Positions 6,378 to 12,678 of a stretch of DNA of 12,678 bases are shown piece after piece; position 1 is the stretch's first letter, and every line of letters begins with the position of its first letter. The stretch covers positions 1-12,678 of the forward strand of contig NSHZ01000043.1 of assembly GCA_002737595.1 (NCBI GenBank). Direction: 5' to 3'. Source of the DNA: Actinomycetota bacterium. GTDB lineage: Bacteria; Actinomycetota; Actinomycetes; Nanopelagicales; Nanopelagicaceae. The notes under the pieces are model-generated. The model had not been told where the DNA came from. It worked only from the letters and a program-made list of their open reading frames with translations, and did not search any database. Position numbers and translations under genes: made by a program.

Positions 6378-7225
6378 CACTTGCACTCATCCTCAATCCC
6401 ACCTCTGGCGGGGGTAGAGGTCTCTCACGAGGTTTAGCCGCCACTGAGATATTAAGACCACTTATCTCTCACAGATCGAACTCGTATGAAGACACCCTCG
6501 TAGCCGTTGATAATGCGGCCGCCGCTGGATGCCGGGTAATCGCGGCGTGCGGTGGCGATGGGATGATGCATGCAGTGATACAAGGATGCGTCAAACATGA
6601 TCTCACTCTGCTCCCGATCCCTGCCGGTACAGGCAACGATTTTGCTCGAGGGCTCGGGATTGAAGTGAAAGATCCACTCGCACAATTGCATAACACTCGT
6701 GTGGAAGAGCGAATAGACTTAGGGAAACTTGCGGATCGCTACTTCGGAGCTATTCTCTCCTCGGGTTTTGATGCTGTAGTCAATGAGCGTGCCAACACAG
6801 TCAGATGGCCTAAAGGTCTCATGCGCTATAACGTCGCGATGCTGCAAGAGTTACCAAAGTTTTATCCCATCCCATTTACTCTCCATCTTGACGGCCTCGA
6901 GTTGAAGAGAGAGGCAATGCTTGTTGCTGTCGCAAATGCCCCTTCGTATGGCGGTGGCATGTTGGTCTGCCCAGATGCCTCAATGAAAGATGGATTCTTT
7001 GATGTCATGATTCTCAACGCAGTGAGTAAGCCAGAATTTCTCAAGATTTTTCCCAGTGTCTACAAGGGTCGTCATGTTAATCATCCTGCCGTAGAGATTC
7101 ATCGAGCGGCGCACGTTCGCATAGAGGCAAACGCCATTGGGTATGCCGATGGCGAAAGAATGGGCGCGCTACCTATTGAAGCCCGAGTTGCCCCTGCAGC
7201 TCTCACCATTTTGCGAGCAGGATGA
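6374..7225 (+). CDS. Diacylglycerol kinase-family lipid kinase (YegS/DgkB type)
   Basis: A 283-residue soluble lipid kinase of the DAGK catalytic superfamily, which phosphorylates diacylglycerol or another lipid alcohol with ATP. The nucleotide-binding site is marked by NPTSGGGRG (8-16), ACGGDGMMHAV (58-68, with the diagnostic GGDG at 60-63) and PAGTGNDFARGLG (83-95). The C-terminal beta-sandwich domain carries the metal-site segment PDASMKDGFFDV (200-211) and YADGE (257-261). The substrate cannot be told from sequence; diacylglycerol for phosphatidate recycling is the default. A kinase of this family between tatC and helY is a recurrent actinobacterial arrangement. It is coupled to both neighbours by ATGA overlaps. 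Confidence 0.92.
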   Translation: MTLALILNPTSGGGRGLSRGLAATEILRPLISHRSNSYEDTLVAVDNAAAAGCRVIAACGGDGMMHAVIQGCVKHDLTLLPIPAGTGNDFARGLGIEVKDPLAQLHNTRVEERIDLGKLADRYFGAILSSGFDAVVNERANTVRWPKGLMRYNVAMLQELPKFYPIPFTLHLDGLELKREAMLVAVANAPSYGGGMLVCPDASMKDGFFDVMILNAVSKPEFLKIFPSVYKGRHVNHPAVEIHRAAHVRIEANAIGYADGERMGALPIEARVAPAALTILRAG

Positions 7226-9879
7226 CCTCGCCCGCGGAGAGATATGCGGCCGCAAAGAAAAGATCACAAGTAGAGAGCACACTCTTTGGAAGATTCCGCA
7301 AAAGTTACGACTTTGAATTGGATGACTTCCAAGCGGACTCATGTATTTCTTTGGAGCAAGGTAGGGCAGTTTTAGTCGCTGCGCCGACAGGGGCTGGTAA
7401 AACTATCGTGGGGGAGTTCGCCGCATTTCTCGCCAGGGAACACGACATGAAATGTTTTTACACCACCCCCATTAAGGCCCTTTCGAATCAAAAATATGCA
7501 GAGTTCGTTGAAACGTATGGTAACGCGAATGTCGGGCTTCTCACTGGCGATCTATCAATAAACGGTGAGGCTTCAATTGTTGTGATGACAACTGAAGTAC
7601 TGCGAAATATGATCTACGCGGGATCCAGCACACTTGACGATCTCGAATATGTGGTGCTTGATGAGGTGCACTACTTGGGCGATAAGTTCCGCGGCCCCGT
7701 TTGGGAAGAGGTGATTATTCACCTGCCAGAGCAAGTCACTGTCGTCTCATTGTCGGCAACTGTCTCTAATGCTGAAGAGTTTGGCGAATGGATCGAATCT
7801 GTGCGTGGCCGAACAGAGACTATTGTGAGTGAGACAAGACCTGTTCCATTATGGCAGCATGTCATGGTCGGAAGCACGCTCTATAACCTCTTCGAGGAAG
7901 ACGGAGAAGTTAATCGTGAGCTAGTAAGAGCAGGTCGCAATGCTGAACGTGGAAGTGCCAAGGGGTTCAGGCGAGCGTATACGCCGTCAAGAAGTGAAGT
8001 GGTTGCGCTTCTAGAAGCCGAAGGCCTCCTACCCGGAATTACCTTTATCTTCTCTCGTGCTGGGTGTGAAGCCGCGGTACGACAAATTCTTAATTCTGGG
8101 ATCAAGTTAACCACTCAGGAAGAACGTTCACGAATAAGGTCCGTTATCCAGGATAAGTGTTCGGGTCTCCCTCCGGAGGATTTGGGTATTCTCGGCTTTC
8201 TGGAATGGCAAGACGCGCTCGAGAGGGGAGTTGCCGCCCACCACGCGGGCCTCATCCCGGTCTTTAAAGAGACAGTAGAAGAGCTCTTCCAACAAGGTCT
8301 GATTAAGGTGGTTTTCGCGACCGAGACTCTGGCTCTTGGAATCAATATGCCGGCCAAGTCTGTCGTACTAGAGAGGTTAGTGAAATGGAATGGTGAAGGC
8401 CACGTCGATATCTCTCCTGGCGAATTCACCCAACTCACAGGACGCGCAGGTCGCCGAGGTATCGACATAGAGGGCCACGCTGTTGTTCTCTGGGCGGATG
8501 GTCAAGACGGCAAAAGCATCGCTGGTCTGGCTTCCACTCGTACTTACCCTCTGAGATCTGCCTTTCAACCTACCTACAATATGTCTATAAATTTAATTGA
8601 ACGATTAGGTCGCGATCGCGCCCGCAATTCACTAGAAACCTCCTTTGCACAATTCCAAGCAGATAAATCAGTGGTGGGTATCGCGCGAAATATTCAGCGA
8701 CACGACGAAGGCATACGCGGTTTCGAACGATCCATGGAGTGTCACCTCGGGGACTTTTCTGAGTACGCCAATTTGCGCAGCTCGATAAAGCAGCGCGAGC
8801 AAGAACTTACCAAACGCGGTTCACAAGCCAGACGCGCCGAAGTTGCTCGCTCGCTAGAACTGCTCAAACGTGGAGATGTCATCATTATTTCCGCTGGTCG
8901 GCGCGCAGGCTTTGGGATCGTGCTCGACCCAGGGGTGGGCGTGGGCTTTGATGGTCTACGTCCTTCCATTCTTACGATAGATAGACACGTAGCACGTCTC
9001 TCATTGCAAGATTTTCGTGACCCCGTCGAAGTTGTCGCGCGCGTCAAGATTCCAGGCCACTTTGATGCCAGAAGTTCCAGGGGTCGCAAGGACTTGGCGA
9101 AGGAGTTACACGGGTTGCAATTGGAGAAGCGCAATAAGGAACGCCCCTCTGCCGAAGATGACGCAGAGCTACTCCATCTCCGCCATGAAATGCGCAAACA
9201 CGCTTGCCACAACTGTTCCGATCGAGAAGATCACGCAAGATGGGGGGAGAGGCGAAGTAAGGCAATGAAGGAGATTGCTCTCTTGCGCGACCAGGTCTCG
9301 ACTCGTACCCATGTGATTGCCCGAAAATTCGACCGGATCTGTCGTGTCCTCGAGGAGCTTGAATATCTGAGCGATGGCGTGGTCACCGACAAGGGACTTG
9401 CCTTACGAAAGATTTACTCCGATTTTGATCTCCTCACCGTCCTCTGTCTTGAAAAGGGATTATGGGACGGTCTCGATCCTGCCGAGTTGGCCGCTGTCGC
9501 CTCTCTCTTTACCTACGAAGGACGCGGGGAAGACCGCCTCTCGCCAAAAATGCCCTCCGGTCGCGTACGTGATGTGGTCGTTTCTGTCGTACGAGAGTGG
9601 GCAAATCTTGGCGATGTGGAAGCACGCCATTCACTTCCACACGCTCGGGAGATTGACGCCGGATTTGCACACCCAATCTATCGATGGGCTCTCGGTAATT
9701 CTCTCGAGGGCGTGCTGAGAGAGTGTGATATTTCTGCTGGGGACTTTGTACGAAACACCAATCAACTGATTGACTTTCTTGGCCAAATTTCATCTCTAGA
9801 CCTGCCGGTTTCCCAAAATGCGAAAGAGGCCATCGGTCGTCTACGCCGAGGCGTTGTAGCAAACCTGGCTCTCCTATGA
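7222..9879 (+). CDS. helY: Ski2/Mtr4-like ATP-dependent RNA helicase HelY
   Basis: A large superfamily 2 helicase (885 residues), the actinobacterial relative of eukaryotic Ski2 and Mtr4, which unwind RNA for exosome-type decay. Helicase motifs run in order: Walker A PTGAGKT (55-61), DEVH box (147-150), SAT (178-180), the ATETLALGINMPAK segment (366-379) and motif VI QLTGRAGRRG (404-413). The middle region (about 480-700) holds the SMECHLGDF segment, a small beta-rich insert and a Cys/His cluster at 660-671 (HACHNCSDREDH). A DSHCT-type helical C-terminal domain (about 700-885) follows. The likely role is RNA processing or turnover together with 3' exonucleases. It starts within the kinase gene stop (ATGA) and ends within the exonuclease start (ATGA). 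No motif is damaged and the length is normal for HelY. Confidence 0.94.
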   Translation: MTSPAERYAAAKKRSQVESTLFGRFRKSYDFELDDFQADSCISLEQGRAVLVAAPTGAGKTIVGEFAAFLAREHDMKCFYTTPIKALSNQKYAEFVETYGNANVGLLTGDLSINGEASIVVMTTEVLRNMIYAGSSTLDDLEYVVLDEVHYLGDKFRGPVWEEVIIHLPEQVTVVSLSATVSNAEEFGEWIESVRGRTETIVSETRPVPLWQHVMVGSTLYNLFEEDGEVNRELVRAGRNAERGSAKGFRRAYTPSRSEVVALLEAEGLLPGITFIFSRAGCEAAVRQILNSGIKLTTQEERSRIRSVIQDKCSGLPPEDLGILGFLEWQDALERGVAAHHAGLIPVFKETVEELFQQGLIKVVFATETLALGINMPAKSVVLERLVKWNGEGHVDISPGEFTQLTGRAGRRGIDIEGHAVVLWADGQDGKSIAGLASTRTYPLRSAFQPTYNMSINLIERLGRDRARNSLETSFAQFQADKSVVGIARNIQRHDEGIRGFERSMECHLGDFSEYANLRSSIKQREQELTKRGSQARRAEVARSLELLKRGDVIIISAGRRAGFGIVLDPGVGVGFDGLRPSILTIDRHVARLSLQDFRDPVEVVARVKIPGHFDARSSRGRKDLAKELHGLQLEKRNKERPSAEDDAELLHLRHEMRKHACHNCSDREDHARWGERRSKAMKEIALLRDQVSTRTHVIARKFDRICRVLEELEYLSDGVVTDKGLALRKIYSDFDLLTVLCLEKGLWDGLDPAELAAVASLFTYEGRGEDRLSPKMPSGRVRDVVVSVVREWANLGDVEARHSLPHAREIDAGFAHPIYRWALGNSLEGVLRECDISAGDFVRNTNQLIDFLGQISSLDLPVSQNAKEAIGRLRRGVVANLALL

Positions 9880-10766
9880 AATTACTTCTTGATACTGCCT
9901 CACTTTGGTATCGCGCCTATTTCGGTATGCCAGACACCTTGGTTTCCCCAGAAGGCATGCCCGTGCACCTGATTCGTGGCGTTACTGACATGGTGGCGCG
10001 TCTCATCACAAAATACGATCCCACTGAGATCGCAGTCTGCCTAGATAGCGACTGGCGTCCCTCTTGGAGAGTTGCGCTCATACCTGAGTACAAAGCACAT
10101 CGAGTAGATGCAGACGATGAGGCAGTCGAAGAATCGATGAGTGCGCAGATTCCCATCTTGCTGGAACTCTTTGCTGCGGCCGGGTTTCCACTTATTGGAG
10201 TCTCCAACTATGAGGCAGATGACGTAATTGCCACTATCGCACATGTCAGCACTCAACCCGTGATGGTGGTAACTGGGGATCGAGACCTCTTTCAACTGAT
10301 CGATGACGAGCGCAGCATTAAGGTTGCCTACTTAGCAAAGGGTGTCTCTGCTCATGATGTCGTTGACGAGAAATGGATCGAGAATAAGTATGGAATCCCA
10401 GGAAAGCGCTACGGTCTCTTTGCGTTATTGCGCGGCGACCCTTCAGACGGACTATCTGGCGTAAAAGGCATCGGCGAGAAGAGCGCGGCACTCTTAGCAA
10501 ACGCATTCGATTCAGTAGATGACATCGTGGCCGCAGCCCACCTTGGTCACGATCACCTTCCGCCCTCGATACAGAAGAAGATTCTCGCTGGATTAGATTA
10601 TTTAGAGCGCGCCCCGAAAGTGGTGGCTTGTGCTCTCGATGTTCCATTGCCACACCTTGATCTCAAACGACCTGAAGAATGGGACACTACGCATATGAAA
10701 AAGCTCCAGAAAGAGTTCGGACTGGGTGCCAGCGTAGATCGACTACTCGCAGCCTTGGCGCGTTAA
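9876..10766 (+). CDS. Stand-alone 5'-3' exonuclease / flap endonuclease
   Basis: A 296-residue FEN-like nuclease corresponding to the N-terminal domain of DNA polymerase I without the polymerase. It matches the mycobacterial Rv2090/FenA type, which removes RNA primers and 5' flaps in replication and repair. Metal-binding acidic residues are all in place: D6 in LLLDTASL, E113, D115 and D116 in YEADDVIAT, D135 and D137 in VVTGDRDLFQL, and D188 and D191 in RGDPSDGLSGVKGIGEKSA. The last segment is also the helix-hairpin-helix/K+ site typical of FEN proteins. YKAHR (72-76) forms part of the arch region. The gene is coupled to helY by an ATGA overlap and lnt begins 1 base after its stop. Adjacency to helY is also seen in mycobacteria, as I recall. 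The symbol fenA would fit but is not universal. Confidence 0.93.
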   Translation: MKLLLDTASLWYRAYFGMPDTLVSPEGMPVHLIRGVTDMVARLITKYDPTEIAVCLDSDWRPSWRVALIPEYKAHRVDADDEAVEESMSAQIPILLELFAAAGFPLIGVSNYEADDVIATIAHVSTQPVMVVTGDRDLFQLIDDERSIKVAYLAKGVSAHDVVDEKWIENKYGIPGKRYGLFALLRGDPSDGLSGVKGIGEKSAALLANAFDSVDDIVAAAHLGHDHLPPSIQKKILAGLDYLERAPKVVACALDVPLPHLDLKRPEEWDTTHMKKLQKEFGLGASVDRLLAALAR

Positions 10767-10767
10767 A

Positions 10768-12228
10768 ATGTCCCATCGATTGGGAAGATCCTTACTTTCT
10801 GTGCTCGCTGGAGCCTCTCTCTCTTTCGCCTTTGCGCCATGGTATTTATGGTGGCTTGCTCCCATCGGCTTAGCACTCATTTTTGCTATCTCACGCAGCG
10901 ATAGTCGTCGGGCATATCAATACGTCTTCGTCGCTACGTTAACTCTTGAAGTCATCCATCTGCACTGGACAAGCGTTTATGTGGGCGCCACCCCTTGGCT
11001 CATCCTTGCCCTCGGCGAGGCTCTCTTCTTCACCCTGCCCTTCCTCTTCTGGCGAAGCGGATCGAGATGGGGATATTTGGCGGCGTGGTTGGCAGGGGAG
11101 TGGCTCATCTCTCGCGTCCCGTACGGAGGATTTGGTTGGACTCGCATGGGTTTTATCGGAAGTGGTCCCACGCTGAATTTCGCGTATTGGGGTGGTCCCA
11201 CTTTGATCGTGATCGCAAACGTTCTCTTGGCTTTTCTGCTCTATCAATTCCTTCATGCACTCTCTCTGGGGGAGCGTTTGAAGGCATCCTCTACTATGTT
11301 TGCGATTATTGCATCAACAGTTCTCTGCACTCTCGTTCCTGTGACACACCCTGCTCCAGGGGAGAGCATCACCATCTCCGGCGTTCAAGGTAATGTGCCG
11401 CGATTGGGATTGGATTTCAATGCTCAACGAGAAGCAGTCTTGCGAAATCACGTAGAGCTCACATTAAATGATCCAAATATTCCTACTAGTGACCTGGTGG
11501 TCTGGCCCGAGAACGCTTCTGATGTAGATCCACTCACCCCGCCAGCTAGAGGCGTGATCGAAAGGACCTCGCGGAAAATCGGAAAGCCCATTTTGCTAGG
11601 GGGAGTTTCGCGTACCGCGGGTTCTGGGTTGCGCAATATTTCCCTCTGGGTTGATCCCAGAGAGGGGATCGATGAGGGCTCCATATATACGAAGCGTCAC
11701 CTTGCACCGTTCGGGGAGTATCTCCCCCTTCGCACGATCGCCGAACTCATAACTTCTTCTGCTCGGCGAGTCGAGGATATGACCCCTGGGAGCTCAGAGG
11801 AGGTGTACTCACTCAAGGGAGCCTCTATTACATCAGTCATCTGCTTTGAGGTCCTTGACGACCAGTTGTTGACCGAAAAAAGCGTACGTGCAGGAATCCT
11901 GGTGGTTCAGACCAATAGCGCCACCTTTGGATCCACCCCACAGAGCGCTCAGCAATTAGCTATCTCCCGAGTGCGCAGTATTGAACACGCGCGTCCCATC
12001 GTTTCCATCTCCACATCTGGGGTGAGCGCCTTTATCGATTCTTCGGGTGAAGTTTCGCAAGAGACCGCAATATTCAAGCCGGCAGTAATCACCAATGAAG
12101 TCTTTGCAGGAGTCAAGATCAGCCCGTCGAATCGCATCCCTGGGGGCAGTGCAAATACGTTGACCTTGCTATTCGTGCTTACCGGAGCCCTTGCAAGCGT
12201 AAACCGGAAGCGGCGCAAGCGCGATTAG
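10768..12228 (+). CDS. lnt: Apolipoprotein N-acyltransferase
   Basis: Lnt adds the third acyl chain to the N-terminal cysteine of lipoproteins, using a phospholipid donor, as the last step after Lgt and LspA. The 486-residue protein has an N-terminal membrane domain of several helices (about 8-190), a nitrilase-type catalytic domain facing outward (about 200-450) and a C-terminal anchor helix (about 462-476) with a basic tail. The catalytic triad is intact: E248 in VVWPENAS, K309 in IYTKRHLAPFGEYLP, and C359 in SVICFEV. Membrane-domain signatures include WLAGEWL and GGFGWTRMGF. The start ATG is 1 base after the nuclease stop. In mycobacteria Lnt is fused or linked to the polyprenol-phosphate mannosyltransferase Ppm1; no such domain or gene follows here. 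The FKBP lipoprotein in this window is a plausible substrate. Confidence 0.95.
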   Translation: MSHRLGRSLLSVLAGASLSFAFAPWYLWWLAPIGLALIFAISRSDSRRAYQYVFVATLTLEVIHLHWTSVYVGATPWLILALGEALFFTLPFLFWRSGSRWGYLAAWLAGEWLISRVPYGGFGWTRMGFIGSGPTLNFAYWGGPTLIVIANVLLAFLLYQFLHALSLGERLKASSTMFAIIASTVLCTLVPVTHPAPGESITISGVQGNVPRLGLDFNAQREAVLRNHVELTLNDPNIPTSDLVVWPENASDVDPLTPPARGVIERTSRKIGKPILLGGVSRTAGSGLRNISLWVDPREGIDEGSIYTKRHLAPFGEYLPLRTIAELITSSARRVEDMTPGSSEEVYSLKGASITSVICFEVLDDQLLTEKSVRAGILVVQTNSATFGSTPQSAQQLAISRVRSIEHARPIVSISTSGVSAFIDSSGEVSQETAIFKPAVITNEVFAGVKISPSNRIPGGSANTLTLLFVLTGALASVNRKRRKRD

Positions 12229-12233
12229 CCGCT
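12209..12233 (+). terminator. Possible hairpin terminator at the end of lnt
   Basis: AGCGGC (12209-12214) and GCCGCT (12228-12233) form a 6-base inverted repeat with a 13-base loop that includes the lnt stop region; a smaller GCGC...GCGC pairing sits in the loop. No T-tract follows, so this is not a classical intrinsic terminator. It is listed because transcription of the long operon should end in the 58-base gap before the convergent gene. Confidence 0.25.
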
Positions 12234-12286
12234 CTACCACTCCACGTGTCCTACGCCGATAATCTACATTATGTAAAGTAAGAAAG

Positions 12287-12678
12287 TTAACGTTTGATCG
12301 GCTTTAAGGTCCAATGAGTCGACAAAAGCCCCGTCACCGCTTCTGCGCTGGCGACCTCCACCTCAATGAAGAACTCGGGGCGTTTGCCCTCGGCTAGTTC
12401 ATCGCGCACTCTGGCTACCTCGGCAATCGGCATCCTCGCTGTCGCCACCATGTCGCCTAAGGCCAGCGCTTGGAAACGCATACCGCCATTCATAATCAAG
12501 GGAACGGCCTGGGAGAAGAGATCTGCAAAAGCTGCCTGCACTACCCCACCGCTGGCGCTCTCTGCGGCGGTAAACATGGCTCCAGCGTGCGGGCCCCCCA
12601 CATGGTTGCGTTGTTCGGGTCGGTCTGGAAGCGAGCAGACTGCGCGCACCTCAGTATCGGTGATGACCGCCTCGGTGA
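12287..12678 (-). CDS. Hotdog-fold (DUF4442/thioesterase-like) protein, 5'-truncated by window edge
   Basis: The visible 129 residues are the C-terminal part of a small hotdog-fold protein of the DUF4442/PaaI-thioesterase type. The reading frame stays open to the window edge, so the GTG at 12649 is probably internal and the start lies beyond base 12678. The key segment is LPDRPEQRNHVGGPHAGAMFTAAESASG, where N-H-x-G-x-x-H-x-G-A resembles the active-site helix region of hotdog thioesterases. The following strands (PLIMNGGMRFQALALGDMVATARM, FFIEVEVASAEAVTG) are consistent with the fold. It may hydrolyse an acyl-CoA or bind one; the substrate is not readable from sequence. It converges on lnt across 58 bases and is probably transcribed independently of it. 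Confidence 0.8.
   Translation of the reverse strand, partial: TEAVITDTEVRAVCSLPDRPEQRNHVGGPHAGAMFTAAESASGGVVQAAFADLFSQAVPLIMNGGMRFQALALGDMVATARMPIAEVARVRDELAEGKRPEFFIEVEVASAEAVTGLLSTHWTLKPIKR

Noticed and set aside
8115..9212. Long minus-strand open frames inside helY
   Set aside because: They lie wholly opposite intact helicase motifs and have Arg/Ser/Pro-rich shadow composition.
12265..12275. TACAT-T-ATGTA inverted repeat in the lnt/hotdog gap as an operator or terminator
   Set aside because: The arms are only 5 bases, AT-rich, with a 1-base centre, and both flanking genes point into the gap, so no promoter needs an operator here.
1..12678. tRNA, rRNA, CRISPR array, insertion sequence, prophage or defence genes
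   Set aside because: No periodic repeats, cloverleaf-like sequence, transposase or nuclease-defence proteins were seen; nearly every base is in a recognisable housekeeping gene.

Overview
The window is chromosomal DNA from an actinobacterium. The evidence is the Pup-proteasome locus (prcB, prcA, pafA) followed by pafB-pafC, tatA-tatC, a diacylglycerol-kinase-family gene, helY, a stand-alone 5'-3' exonuclease and lnt, an order familiar from Mycobacterium and Streptomyces. Base composition, estimated from a few sampled lines, is only about 50% GC, low for a proteasome-bearing actinobacterium. Intergenic space is minimal, with many 4-base stop/start overlaps. Both facts fit a small, compact genome such as a freshwater or otherwise streamlined lineage, but the genus cannot be fixed from this window.

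Layout. Positions 1-2443 (+) hold the 3' end of prcB, then prcA and pafA, essentially without gaps: the 20S core particle and the Pup ligase. Positions 2444-3312 (-) hold two FKBP-type prolyl isomerases, a lipoprotein paralogue (upstream) and a cytoplasmic one (downstream), joined by a 1-base stop/start overlap and abutting pafA tail to tail with no spacer. A 64-base divergent spacer (3313-3376) appears to carry two back-to-back promoters, each placed so that its transcript would start at the start codon. From 3377 to 12228 (+) runs one almost uninterrupted gene string: pafB, pafC, an unnamed 49-residue membrane protein, tatA, tatC, a lipid kinase, helY, a flap/5' exonuclease and lnt. A 58-base gap follows, and the window closes with a convergent, 5'-truncated hotdog-fold gene (-).

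Functionally the genes fall into four themes: protein turnover (Pup ligation and proteasome), protein folding and export (two FKBPs, Tat translocase, Lnt for lipoprotein maturation), nucleic-acid repair and RNA handling (PafBC regulators, HelY helicase, FEN-like nuclease), and lipid metabolism (kinase, hotdog protein). The regulators and the nuclease/helicase pair may share one transcript.

No tRNA, rRNA, CRISPR array, insertion sequence or phage gene was seen, and I do not see a novel defence or mobile system. The points most worth a second look are the small membrane protein between pafC and tatA, the repeated leaderless-promoter geometry, the Cys/His cluster in HelY, and the C8 tract in the FKBP lipoprotein gene.
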